Source: Flavobacteriaceae bacterium UBA1903 (GTDB taxonomy: Bacteria; Bacteroidota; Bacteroidia; Flavobacteriales; Flavobacteriaceae). Taken from it: a stretch of 64,000 bases of DNA. A program made the position numbers and the translations under genes. The notes beneath the pieces are model-generated. The model worked only from the letters and a program-made list of their open reading frames with translations. It ran no database searches and was not told the DNA's origin. The DNA lies in contig DDGL01000010.1 in the NCBI GenBank assembly GCA_002337605.1, positions 1 through 64,000 of the forward strand, read 5' to 3'. Below, in pieces: positions 28,601 through 36,559 of this stretch (position 1 is the first letter of the stretch; every line of letters begins with the position of its first letter).

Positions 28601-29421
28601 GGAGGGTTACCAGTCCCAATTTTGTACTTAATTACTTTGGTTATGGTAATGAAACCTCCAATCCGCAAGATGCTTTGGGGTATGACGCCAACAGGGTAGA
28701 AGTACAAACCTTTAGTGGAAACGTAGGGCTGTTGCGAAACTCTTATTTTGGTAGTTTCTTTAAACTACAAACAAGATTAGAGGCTGTAAAAGTAAACAGC
28801 CCTATTACAGGATTTCAGAATCCGGATAATACAGCATTTACAGACGAAACTAATTTTTACGGAACTGTTGAAGGTATTTACAGTTACCGAAGTTTTGATG
28901 ACGCCAGAAACCCAGCAAGGGGAATGTTGTTTGATTTAAATATAGGCCTCACCGATAATTTTAAAGAATTAGAACGAGTGTTTGGGTTTTTAAATACACG
29001 AATTGGATTTTATAACAGTCTGGTACAAAACGAAAAACTGGTTTTAAAAACAAACGTACAGGGTCAGTTTAACTTTGGTAACAGATTCGACTTTCACCAG
29101 GCGGTAAAACTTGGAGGGAACAATGGGCTTCGCGCTTTTAGACAGGAGCGTTTTGCCGGAAAATCGAGTTTGGTGGGAAGCGCAGATGTTCGCTACAGCT
29201 TTAACGAATTTAAAATTGAATTGTTTCCTGTACAAATAGGCGTGTATACGGGAGCAGATCTAGGCCGCGTCTGGACTCCGTCCGGGAATTCCGAAAAGTG
29301 GCACAATAGTTACGGTGGGGGGTTCTGGTTAAACAGCAGAGGAGGATTTACCCTAACATCAAGTCTTTTCCACACTACTGAGGATACCCGCTTTGTATTT
29401 GGACTTAACTTTGGATTTTAA
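25696..29421 (+). CDS. Giant lipoprotein: metallophosphoesterase + kinase-like domain + Omp85-like barrel (copy 1, 1241 aa)
   Basis: The lipobox ends FFSC (Cys19). Residues 44-310 are a calcineurin-like phosphoesterase with an intact metal set: Asp50 in LVGDAG, GDN at 84-86, GNHE at 126-129, HH at 225-226 and GHEH at 301-304. A middle domain (about 420-730) carries GDWDREPDHWRW near 618 and VPIARNRDDAF near 643, which recall the catalytic-loop and metal-binding motifs of atypical kinases such as Fam20 or HipA; this is inference. From about residue 890 a 16-strand-like barrel region ends in LNFGF and has LRAFRQERF near 1145, matching the Omp85 L6 motif. ATG 25696 is preferred over TTG 25651 because it starts the signal peptide. 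Copy 2 begins nine bases downstream. Confidence 0.8.
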   Translation: MKLKLFPFYFLTLALFFSCATYNPQYRNTETSFTYPTTKKIEKTFYLVGDAGKSPLGGMSDGLTVYKNFIKDKNTEGTYTIFLGDNIYPDGMPPESSPDRERAAYMIDAQVASVADFKGQVYFIPGNHEWYNDGLEGVKRQQEYLEEKLEGQQVFQPTDGCPLKSVSVSPNIQLIMIDSQWYLEDWNRHPNINENCEIKTREKFFIELELELEKNKNKSVVFAMHHPMFTNGTHGGFFGAEKHLFPTQRDIPLPGLSSLVAQIRSQGGVSVQDRYNELSNKFMNKLAGIARKHGNLVFTSGHEHTLQHIEKDGLVQILSGSGAKNGFASLGKDGLFSYGGQGFAVYDIFTDGSSYVRYYGADQNLEPKLLYEKGIAMPKETFNVSVLPEFFPETIKTPIYKQDSINEALFFKTVWGKKYKNAFAMPIAARVGNLDSLYGGLTVVRESNSTDYENLLLQDKAGNLYNMRALQKQALKVVDKKIILKNENPENQDIDNPQNSDFIAPETYGSEFYTGSHPYALLAIPTLADSINIFHNKPNLFYIPKQRALKNYNVAYGDELYYISVAPSENNEGDRIFRYARDIETTDDILLKLRKANNVKIDEETYIKTRLFDMLIGDWDREPDHWRWALYYTKGNDSVYVPIARNRDDAFASLDGDILDVARSIFGSSNQRHIYTENLTDFEWFNSEGIILDRALLQRSSETQWKFLAEKIQSQLTDEVIDIAFESVPLEARGEALEETIATLKARRDNLLGIAASYYEYLNKLRTVKGTNGSNYFEISRMQEGATRVKEYDYSNGVKGTLEKEITYYEDQTKQLWIFGLDGEDVFEVTGEGTSTMLLRLIGGQDKDTYIIKNGNRLRVYDHKSKPNVIAQKDGGVVRFTDLYTLNTYDYRKQVSQQSSFVATAGYNPDDGARVGLQYIFEINGFSRNPFSKQHRFNAGYYYDTSSYDVAYQGEIANLYKTLNLSFGGRVTSPNFVLNYFGYGNETSNPQDALGYDANRVEVQTFSGNVGLLRNSYFGSFFKLQTRLEAVKVNSPITGFQNPDNTAFTDETNFYGTVEGIYSYRSFDDARNPARGMLFDLNIGLTDNFKELERVFGFLNTRIGFYNSLVQNEKLVLKTNVQGQFNFGNRFDFHQAVKLGGNNGLRAFRQERFAGKSSLVGSADVRYSFNEFKIELFPVQIGVYTGADLGRVWTPSGNSEKWHNSYGGGFWLNSRGGFTLTSSLFHTTEDTRFVFGLNFGF

Positions 29422-29430
29422 ACCTAAGGT

Positions 29431-32400
29431 ATGCTAAAACACTATATCCCCTTATTTGTATGTGCCTGCGCAATCCTGATGCAATCCTGTGCGATACGGG
29501 GTGTTATGCTGGATAAGGACAGAGCTACAACTACTACCTATACAACTACCAAGAATTCGACCTCTTTTTTTATTGCAGGAAACACGTATAAAAATGAACC
29601 CTTTTTTACTTCAGCCTTTAATAAAGCTGTACTTGCCAGTCCCTCCGAAGAAAAACGTCTTTTATTTATTGGTAACACTATAAATGGCAAAGATTCACTC
29701 TCTGTAAAATCAGATCTGGACGCCAAGGCCAGACAGATACAGTTGCTTAATGCCACTACCCACATTGTACCGGGTAAATTTGAATGGCGCTACGATAAGC
29801 TTAAAGGTTTAGAGTTTATGGAGGAGTACCTCGAAGAAAAACTACAAACCGAGACAAATTTTATGACTCCTAACAATGGGTGTCCGCTGGAGAGCATTGA
29901 AATTGGTGAAGACATTCAGCTCATCGTGATAGACTCGCAATGGTATTTAGAAAATTGGGACACCCATCCAAACTTTAATGATAAATGCCAGATTAAAACA
30001 CGCGAGAAGTTTTTAGCCGAAGTAAAAGGAGAGATTAAAAAGAGTGCTAACAAACTAATATTGGTGGCTCTGACACACCCTGTTTTTACAAACGGTTTTC
30101 ATGCGGGACGATTTTCATTTCGGGACCATATTTTTCCATTGCAGGGGAATATACCCCTGCCAGGCGTTGCTTCATTGTTAGCACAAATACGTTCTCAGGG
30201 TGGCACATCGGTTCAGGATAGATTTAATAAAAGGTACAATGAGTTAGCTTCAGAATTAAAAGATATTTTTAACGAACCAGACCATCGGATTTTATTGATT
30301 TCAGGTCTGGAGCAAAACCTTCAATATATAGAACAAGACCCTTTTAAGCAAATCGTTTCAGGAGGTGGTTCTGAAACAAAACCTGTAGGAATAAGCGATA
30401 ACGGTATTTTTTCCTATGGCGGAAATGGATTTGCAACGGTAGATGTACTGGAAGATGGTAGTGTCTGGACTTCATTTTATAGCGTTTCAGAAAACAAAGA
30501 TGCAGCCCTTCTTTTTAATCATAAAGTGTTTAATGCTGTTACAGAACCTAACCTGGATTCCATTGCGGCAATAGTTCCGAAATATGTAGAAGCTTCTGTC
30601 TATGATGAAGAAGCTGTAGAAAAAACCGATTTCTTCACTTCGTTCTGGGGGCAACACTACCGGCATGTGTATGGTACCAAAGTAAAAGCCAGAACTGCTG
30701 TGCTGGACACACTCTATGGAGGTTTGGAGGTAGTGAGACCTGGTGGGGGTAACCAGACCAGATCCTTGCGTATTGTAACCAAAGATGGAAAGGAATACAA
30801 TATGAGAGCACTTAAGAAAAGTGCTATTCAGTTTTTAGAAAATTCAGCTTTCAAGGGAGTAAATGGTGAAAAGTATTTTACGAACACAGTTCCAGAGAAC
30901 TTGATACTGGATTTTTATACCGCAGCGCATCCCTATGGAGCTTTTGCTATTCCTGAAATTGCAAAGGCCGCTCAGGTTTTTTATACCACTCCAGAACTTT
31001 ATTACGTGCCCAAACAGGAACGATTGGGAAAATACAATGAAGCCTATGGCGACCAGTTGTATATGATCGTAGAACGCCCTACAGATGATTTTAAAAACCG
31101 AAAAAGCTTTGGATATCCGGACGATGTAGAAAGTACGGACGATTTGCTGGAAACTCTCCGGGATGACGAAGACTATATTTTAAATGAAGAAGCCTATATA
31201 CGCGCCCGTATTTTCGACATGCTACTCGGCGACTGGGACAGGCATAGTGACCAGTGGCGCTGGGCAGAATTTGAAAACAAGGACGGTAAAAAGGAGTTCG
31301 TTCCCATACCCCGGGATCGGGATCAGGTATTTGCAAACTTTGATGGAAGCTTCTTAAACGCCCTTAGAAGTATTATGGGAAGTGCCAACCAGCTGGGCGT
31401 ATATGGCGATGACATTAAAGATGTAAAATGGTTTAATGAAGCCGGTAGCAAGCTGGATCGAGCTTTAATTAAAAGAAGCGATAAAGCTGTCTGGCTGGAG
31501 CAGGCCGAATTTTTACAGAATGCGATTACTGAGGGAACTATTAATAAAGCGTTCAATGCAGTACCTGTCGAAGTGCAGGACACCACTATTACTCAAATAA
31601 AAAAGCACTTTATTGCCCGAAAAGAAAATCTGAAGGATATTGTAGAACGCTATTATGCTGAATTTATTAAGTTCCAGATGATCACAGGAACCGATAAGGA
31701 TGACCTTTTTGAAATTGAACGCGTGGCAGATGGGAGCACAAAAATTTCAGCGTATAGAATTAAAGATGGTGAAAAAGGAGAACAACTTTTTGATAGAACC
31801 TTTACAAGCTCTGAAACCAACGAAATATGGTTATATGGCCTGGATGATGATGATGAGTTTAAGGTTACAGGAACTGCAAAAAAACCGATCCTGATACGGA
31901 TTATTGGCGGACAAAATAAGGACACCTATACCATTGAAGAAGGTCGGAAGATTAAGGTTTACGATCGACGCAGTAAGAATAGCGAGATCGTAAGTCGGGG
32001 AGGAGCGCACTTCAGGTTTACCAATTTTTATCAAGCCAATCTGTACGACTACACCAAAAAGCCTACTCAAAAAAGCACCTTTAACCTGAGTCTGGTAAAC
32101 AATCCAGATGTTGGAAATGCTCTTGGACTAAGCTATCAGAAAGATACAAACGATTTTATAACGAATCCCTACGGGAAAAGAACCCGGATCGATTTTAACT
32201 ATCAGACCATTACGCAGGGAATTGATGTAGCTGTTGAAAAAGGCTTCGCAGCACTAATTGGAGATATTAACCTGGTGGTCGGGGGACGGTATACCTCAAA
32301 AAATTTCACAGAAAACTTCTTCGGATTTGGAAATGACACTGAAAATTTTGATGACACGTTAAGCCTGGATTTTAATCGTGTAAACCTCAGCTATGCGAAC

Positions 32401-33102
32401 GGAAGTGTAGGGTTGGAGCGAGACTCAGATTATGGTAGCTTATTTCAGTTAAAACTTGAGTTGGAAACCGTTGAAATTTTTAGGAATGGAGCTAATTTTT
32501 TCAGTCAGCAACTGGGAAGCGACTTGGGAGAACGGAAGTATTTTATAAAACCAAACTTCACCTACCAATACGAAAACTTTGATGACGTACTTGTACCTAC
32601 TAAAGGAATGTCCTTTAGTACAACTGTTGGAGGAATTGATGCTGTTGAAAGTAAGGTACTCACGGGATTTCTTAAAAGCTCACTTACCTTTTATAATTCT
32701 TTATTGAGTAATAAAAGACTCATACTCAAAACAAATGCAAGAACGCACCTTCTTACAGGAGATATGTCTATGTTTTATCAAAGTCCGCAATTAGGGGCCG
32801 CTACAGGACTACGTGGTTATAGAAATGAACGCTTTACAGGGCAGCAAAGCCTTTTAGGGAATGCAGATGTTAGCTATCGTTTTCAACAGATGAAAACATT
32901 TCTATTTCCACTTACGTTTATTGTATATGGAGGGTATGATATAGGCCGGGTTTGGATAGAAAATGATACGAGTAACACGTGGCACAGCTCGTATGGTGGT
33001 GGCTTACAGATACGCTGGACAGATGCGATGAAAGCGAATGTAAGCACTTTTTACGGGGAAGAAGGGGTGCGACTTCAGTTTGGTTTAGGATTTACTTATT
33101 AA
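29431..33102 (+). CDS. Giant lipoprotein paralogue: dead phosphoesterase + kinase-like domain + Omp85-like barrel (copy 2, 1223 aa)
   Basis: Same architecture as copy 1 and alignable throughout (shared IDSQWYLE, IPLPG, QIRSQGG, AHPYG). The lipobox ends LMQSC (Cys20). The phosphoesterase site has decayed: Asp50 is Asn51, GDN reads GNT (81-83), GNHE reads GKFE (115-118), the HH pair is TH (215-216) and GHEH reads GLEQ (292-295). In contrast the middle domain keeps a canonical-looking GDWDRHSDQWRW near 600 and VPIPRDRDQVF near 625. The barrel has the L6 motif LRGYRNERF near 1127 and ends FGLGFTY. The two genes are probably one operon. Function unknown; the two may work as a pair. Confidence 0.8.
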   Translation: MLKHYIPLFVCACAILMQSCAIRGVMLDKDRATTTTYTTTKNSTSFFIAGNTYKNEPFFTSAFNKAVLASPSEEKRLLFIGNTINGKDSLSVKSDLDAKARQIQLLNATTHIVPGKFEWRYDKLKGLEFMEEYLEEKLQTETNFMTPNNGCPLESIEIGEDIQLIVIDSQWYLENWDTHPNFNDKCQIKTREKFLAEVKGEIKKSANKLILVALTHPVFTNGFHAGRFSFRDHIFPLQGNIPLPGVASLLAQIRSQGGTSVQDRFNKRYNELASELKDIFNEPDHRILLISGLEQNLQYIEQDPFKQIVSGGGSETKPVGISDNGIFSYGGNGFATVDVLEDGSVWTSFYSVSENKDAALLFNHKVFNAVTEPNLDSIAAIVPKYVEASVYDEEAVEKTDFFTSFWGQHYRHVYGTKVKARTAVLDTLYGGLEVVRPGGGNQTRSLRIVTKDGKEYNMRALKKSAIQFLENSAFKGVNGEKYFTNTVPENLILDFYTAAHPYGAFAIPEIAKAAQVFYTTPELYYVPKQERLGKYNEAYGDQLYMIVERPTDDFKNRKSFGYPDDVESTDDLLETLRDDEDYILNEEAYIRARIFDMLLGDWDRHSDQWRWAEFENKDGKKEFVPIPRDRDQVFANFDGSFLNALRSIMGSANQLGVYGDDIKDVKWFNEAGSKLDRALIKRSDKAVWLEQAEFLQNAITEGTINKAFNAVPVEVQDTTITQIKKHFIARKENLKDIVERYYAEFIKFQMITGTDKDDLFEIERVADGSTKISAYRIKDGEKGEQLFDRTFTSSETNEIWLYGLDDDDEFKVTGTAKKPILIRIIGGQNKDTYTIEEGRKIKVYDRRSKNSEIVSRGGAHFRFTNFYQANLYDYTKKPTQKSTFNLSLVNNPDVGNALGLSYQKDTNDFITNPYGKRTRIDFNYQTITQGIDVAVEKGFAALIGDINLVVGGRYTSKNFTENFFGFGNDTENFDDTLSLDFNRVNLSYANGSVGLERDSDYGSLFQLKLELETVEIFRNGANFFSQQLGSDLGERKYFIKPNFTYQYENFDDVLVPTKGMSFSTTVGGIDAVESKVLTGFLKSSLTFYNSLLSNKRLILKTNARTHLLTGDMSMFYQSPQLGAATGLRGYRNERFTGQQSLLGNADVSYRFQQMKTFLFPLTFIVYGGYDIGRVWIENDTSNTWHSSYGGGLQIRWTDAMKANVSTFYGEEGVRLQFGLGFTY

Positions 33103-33952
33103 GCTGAAATTCGTATACATTACCTCCTAAAATACCGTTTTGTTCATCGGCTATATAAAGGGTGTTGGCATCCTTAAAGCAAATACTTTCTTTCTGAGAA
33201 CTGTGACCAAGTTCAATTTCTTCAATATTTCCACTAAAAAAATCATCTGTATTATACGCCGTAAGCAGCCATATTTTAGAGTGACTCAATAAAACTACAG
33301 TACCTGTTTTAAAGTCGATCGTAGCCCCGGTTATTTGACAATTGGACTTGTCGTCACAAATTTTATAGTCTGTCACCACCTTAGCAGTATGATGCCCGGG
33401 TGTCGCTGGTATTTTGTACACTTTTACGGTACCGTCAAAATGAGAGCTTCGGTTTCTCGTGAAAAGGTAAAAATGGTTGTTTAGGTGTATAAAACTCTCC
33501 ACATCGAAATTACGATGCTTTTTTTTGGGAGGGAATTGGGTCTGGTCTTCATATTCAAAGGTAGTGGTATATACGGTTCTTTGTTCGGTTTCTTCACTCA
33601 CGGAGGGAACTTTGTAAATAGCCAGATGTTTTCGTTTGTTGTTATTGTTGCCAAAATCACCAATGTACAGGTTGCCTTCGGTATCTAAAGCCATATCTTC
33701 CCAGTCCTTGTTTTCTATTCCGTGTAAGTTGATGGCTTCCTCAATATTCTGAGTTCTGGGATTGAAGCCATAAAGGGTAGCTGAATTGTTTGAATCTGAA
33801 ACTGCCCAGATAAGATCGCTTTTCGGGTTTTTTTCAATACCACTTATTTCTTCCAGGGCAGCTGGTAAGGAAGCCACAATATTCAGGTCACCAAAGTCTT
33901 GGCAACTACATAAGGAAACTGAGAAAAAAAGAAGGAAAATTAATTTATACAT
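33092..33952 (-). CDS. Beta-propeller lipoprotein, 286 aa
   Basis: The signal ends SLCSC (Cys at about 16), so it is a lipoprotein. I chose ATG at 33952; an in-frame TTG at 33970 precedes it but adds nothing useful. The mature part has repeated strand patterns of a propeller: GIEKNPKSDLIWAVSDSN, then KDWEDMALD followed by LYIGDFGNNNN. The WEDM-LYIGDFG combination recurs in secreted Bacteroidota proteins that bind calcium, but no catalytic site is evident. Its 3' end overlaps that of the convergent giant lipoprotein by 11 bp. Confidence 0.75.
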   Translation of the reverse strand: MYKLIFLLFFSVSLCSCQDFGDLNIVASLPAALEEISGIEKNPKSDLIWAVSDSNNSATLYGFNPRTQNIEEAINLHGIENKDWEDMALDTEGNLYIGDFGNNNNKRKHLAIYKVPSVSEETEQRTVYTTTFEYEDQTQFPPKKKHRNFDVESFIHLNNHFYLFTRNRSSHFDGTVKVYKIPATPGHHTAKVVTDYKICDDKSNCQITGATIDFKTGTVVLLSHSKIWLLTAYNTDDFFSGNIEEIELGHSSQKESICFKDANTLYIADEQNGILGGNVYEFQLNK

Positions 33953-33969
33953 TGTTCTTAGAATATACA

Positions 33970-34017
33970 AAAACTGTTATAAAAATCAGGCGTATGACCA
34001 ATTTATATAACAGTTTT
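33970..34017 (-). terminator. Probable terminator of dps
   Basis: A perfect 12-bp inverted repeat, AAAACTGTTATA (33970-33981) and TATAACAGTTTT (34006-34017), with a 24-nt spacer. On the minus strand the second arm ends in a T-rich run. It lies about 35 bp beyond the dps stop and ahead of the next minus-strand gene. Confidence 0.6.
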
Positions 34018-34051
34018 AATTTGTTTTATTACATGCTGAAATAAGTTGCAC

Positions 34052-34546
34052 TTATTTCACTTCCTGGTGTGTATCACTGGTTTCCATCACCCATGCATCC
34101 AGCATCCAGCTTGTTTTTTCAATAGCTGCAATATAACCCCCAATAAGATCAATAGTTCCTTCGTCTCCTGCATCGTCTGCTTTTTTAATTACTTTGCGCA
34201 TTTGTTTCAGGATAGTTCCGTGGTCTTTTAAGAGCGTTTTTACCATATCAATATCTTTCATTTCTGAAGGAGATTCCTCCAAATTTGAAATTTTCAGGTA
34301 ATCACTATAATTACTTACCGGCTGAAAACGTAGCGTTAAGATACGCTCAGCAATTTCGTCTACCTTCAGCTTTGCGTCATCGTACATCTCTTCAAATTTC
34401 TCATGAAGCACAAAAAAACTTCTTCCTACAATGTTCCAGTGGAAATTTCGAAGTTTCTGGTAGTATAAATGGTAATCTGCAAGCAGGGTATCAAGCTCTT
34501 TTGCAGTAGCATTAATTTTGTCTTTATCTAAGTTTAAGTAATTCAT
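34052..34546 (-). CDS. dps: Dps-type DNA-protection ferritin
   Basis: Ferritin-like protein that oxidises and stores iron and protects DNA in stationary phase or under peroxide stress. The 164-aa length is typical. The ferroxidase residues of the Dps family are visible: His in RNFHWNIVG (about residue 36), and Asp/Glu in LHEKFEEMYDDAKLKVDEIAERI (within residues 48-70, shared between neighbouring subunits). It lacks the basic N-terminal tail that lets E. coli Dps bind DNA, so it may act mainly by iron storage. A very good promoter lies at 34574-34604. Confidence 0.93.
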   Translation of the reverse strand: MNYLNLDKDKINATAKELDTLLADYHLYYQKLRNFHWNIVGRSFFVLHEKFEEMYDDAKLKVDEIAERILTLRFQPVSNYSDYLKISNLEESPSEMKDIDMVKTLLKDHGTILKQMRKVIKKADDAGDEGTIDLIGGYIAAIEKTSWMLDAWVMETSDTHQEVK

Positions 34547-34573
34547 ATGTAGTTATTTGTGGTTATGTATACA

Positions 34574-34604
34574 CAAAGATAATATGGCTTTTGGCTAACG
34601 CCAA
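34574..34604 (-). promoter_or_regulatory. dps promoter with overlapping palindrome
   Basis: On the minus strand: TTG (34602-34604), a 20-nt spacer, then TATCTTTG (34574-34581), a near-perfect Bacteroidota promoter. The -33 element lies inside an inverted repeat, TTGGC-TAAC-GCCAA (34591-34604), a possible operator; peroxide or iron control would suit dps but is not shown. Confidence 0.75.
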
Positions 34605-34670
34605 CCTTTGCAGTGAGTTTGGTTTTTTTTTAACTGAAATTGCAACAATTTTAAGAAACAGATAAGACTT

Positions 34671-34678
34671 TATTTTTG
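34671..34678 (+). promoter_or_regulatory. Probable -7 element of the cysQ operon
   Basis: TATTTTTG followed by CG matches TAnnTTTG, about 62 bp ahead of cysQ and divergent from the dps promoter. A TTG at 34640-34642 is 28 nt upstream, longer than ideal, so the -33 assignment is weak. Confidence 0.45.
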
Positions 34679-34740
34679 CGACATATGGTTCTCGTTTTTC
34701 TATTTTTAATGGTAGTTTTATCCCCAATAAAACTTACAAT

Positions 34741-35523
34741 TTGAAAGAACTACTTATTACCGCTATAAAAGCCGCAATACAGGCTGGTAACGAAATAATG
34801 AAGGTGTATGCCACAGATTTTAATGTGGAGCATAAAGGAGACGATTCCCCACTAACGCAAGCAGATAAAAATGCGAACGAAGTGATCAACTCTTTCTTAT
34901 TGAAAACCAATATTCCTATTATTAGTGAAGAAAATAAGCAGACCGACTATACCATTAGAAGAAATTGGGAGCAATGCTGGATTGTGGACCCACTGGATGG
35001 CACAAAAGAGTTTGTAAAAAGAAATGGGGAGTTCACAGTAAATATTGCACTCATTAAAAACGGGGTGCCGCTCTTAGGAGTAATTTATGTCCCGGTTTCC
35101 AAGGAGTTGTATTTTACAAACGCTGTGGGGTCCAAAAGCTACAAGTATGTTGTTGAAGATGAAACTATCCAGATTCGTGAGTTACTTGAAACAGCCACAG
35201 AAATAAAACCGCTAGACAGCAAAACCCCGCCTATTAAAGTAGTGGGAAGCAGATCTCATTTAAATGATGATACGAAGAAGTTTATAGAAACCCTTACCAA
35301 AGAAGTAGAAATTGTAAGTAAAGGAAGCTCCCTGAAGTTTTGTTTGGTTGCAGAAGGGAAGGCCCATCTTTACCCTAGATTTGCCCCAACAATGGAATGG
35401 GACACGGCAGCTGGACATGCAATATGCCAGGCCGTAGGCGTTAAAGTAGTAAAAACAAAGTCTGGTAAACCTTTAAAGTACAACAAGAAAAATTTACTGA
35501 ACCCATATTTTTTAGTAGAATAA
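34741..35523 (+). CDS. cysQ: 3'(2'),5'-bisphosphate nucleotidase
   Basis: Hydrolyses PAP, the inhibitory by-product of sulfotransferases, to AMP; it may also act on PAPS. The 260-aa inositol-monophosphatase-fold protein shows the metal-binding motifs ISEEN near residue 60 and WIVDPLDGTKEF near residue 80, and the C-terminal WDTAAGHAI. The start must be TTG at 34741: the conserved N-terminal helix begins there and the first in-frame ATG is 20 codons in. It heads the sulfate-activation operon and is followed nine bases later by the DUF2061 gene. Together with cysC and the sulfotransferase at 44976 this points to a PAPS cycle. Confidence 0.92.
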   Translation: MKELLITAIKAAIQAGNEIMKVYATDFNVEHKGDDSPLTQADKNANEVINSFLLKTNIPIISEENKQTDYTIRRNWEQCWIVDPLDGTKEFVKRNGEFTVNIALIKNGVPLLGVIYVPVSKELYFTNAVGSKSYKYVVEDETIQIRELLETATEIKPLDSKTPPIKVVGSRSHLNDDTKKFIETLTKEVEIVSKGSSLKFCLVAEGKAHLYPRFAPTMEWDTAAGHAICQAVGVKVVKTKSGKPLKYNKKNLLNPYFLVE

Positions 35524-35531
35524 AGAATAAT

Positions 35532-35966
35532 ATGAGCGATACTTCCTACAAAAGGCATATTGCAAAAACAGTGACCTGGCGCTTTATTGGAACCCTGGAT
35601 ACTATTTTGCTCTCGTGGTTTATTACGGGAGATGCATTTGTAGGATTAAAAATAGGACTGATAGAAACTAGTACAAAAATGGTCTTATATTTTTTTCACG
35701 AACGAATCTGGTTTAAAATTAATCTCTCCAAAAATGGGCGTATTTTAGCAAGTAGAAAGCGCCACCTTGCAAAAACATTTACATGGAGAGGAGTAGGAAC
35801 ACTGGATACAATTCTGATATCATGGATTGTCTCTGGTAATCCTTTAACAGGGCTCAAGATTGGTTTTGCAGAGGTTATTACCAAAATGGTTCTGTATTAC
35901 CTACACGAACGTGCTTGGTATAAAATAGATTTTGGACTGGAAAAAAGAAGAAATAACGCATCATGA
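35532..35966 (+). CDS. Doubled DUF2061 membrane protein
   Basis: A 144-aa protein built from two copies of the same unit of about 58 residues (residues 6-63 and 74-131). Each has [KR]RH-AKT-TWR, GTLDTIL-SW, then GLKIG and TKMVLY--HER-W-KI. Each unit has a hydrophobic stretch, so the whole is probably a small inner-membrane protein with two to four helices. The family has no known function; members are often found beside sulfate-assimilation genes, as here. It is sandwiched between cysQ and cysC and overlaps cysC by four bases, so it is firmly part of the operon. A role in sulfate entry or in tethering the enzymes is speculation. Confidence 0.85.
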   Translation: MSDTSYKRHIAKTVTWRFIGTLDTILLSWFITGDAFVGLKIGLIETSTKMVLYFFHERIWFKINLSKNGRILASRKRHLAKTFTWRGVGTLDTILISWIVSGNPLTGLKIGFAEVITKMVLYYLHERAWYKIDFGLEKRRNNAS

Positions 35967-36559
35967 AAAATATAGTTCCGCACCACTTTAGTATTTCAAA
36001 AGAGCAAAGAGCCCAGCAAAAGGGTCATGGAGCTTTTTTAATCTGGTTTACGGGGCTTTCAGGCTCTGGTAAATCTACTATTGCCAATGCTGTGGAAGAA
36101 GCACTTTATACGCAAAACATACATACGTATACGTTGGACGGAGATAACGTAAGAAAAGGATTAAATACCAACCTTTCCTTTTCACCCGAAGACCGAACCG
36201 AAAACATTCGCCGTATTGCAGAGGTTTCAAATCTTATGATAGATGCTGGCTTAGTAGTATTAGCCGCATTCGTCTCACCCTATGCAAAAGACAGAGCCAA
36301 TATTAAGGGTGTAGTTGGACATACCAATTTTGTAGAGGTATATGTTAGTACTCCTGTAGAGGAATGCGAACGCCGCGATGTAAAAGGGCTGTATGCTAAG
36401 GCTAAGGCTGGAGAAATTACTAATTTTACAGGCGTAAGTGCACCGTACGAGGCACCTGTTGCCCCAGCAATACAAATAAATACGATTGAAACTACTGTTG
36501 AAGAAGCCGTAACACAAATTCTTCAGTACATAGAACCTAAATTACATACCAATGGGTAA
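35963..36559 (+). CDS. cysC: Adenylyl-sulfate kinase
   Basis: Phosphorylates APS to PAPS with ATP. The 198-aa stand-alone enzyme has the P-loop GLSGSGKST near residue 32, DGDNVRKGLN near residue 58 and the APS-binding stretch SPEDRTENIRRIAEV near residue 73. Later motifs FVSPYAKDR and FTGVSAPYEAP are also typical. The start overlaps the DUF2061 stop (ATGA) and the stop overlaps the cysD start by eight bases, so translation is tightly coupled. Since no PAPS reductase is nearby, its product is most likely used for sulfation. Confidence 0.96.
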   Translation: MKNIVPHHFSISKEQRAQQKGHGAFLIWFTGLSGSGKSTIANAVEEALYTQNIHTYTLDGDNVRKGLNTNLSFSPEDRTENIRRIAEVSNLMIDAGLVVLAAFVSPYAKDRANIKGVVGHTNFVEVYVSTPVEECERRDVKGLYAKAKAGEITNFTGVSAPYEAPVAPAIQINTIETTVEEAVTQILQYIEPKLHTNG

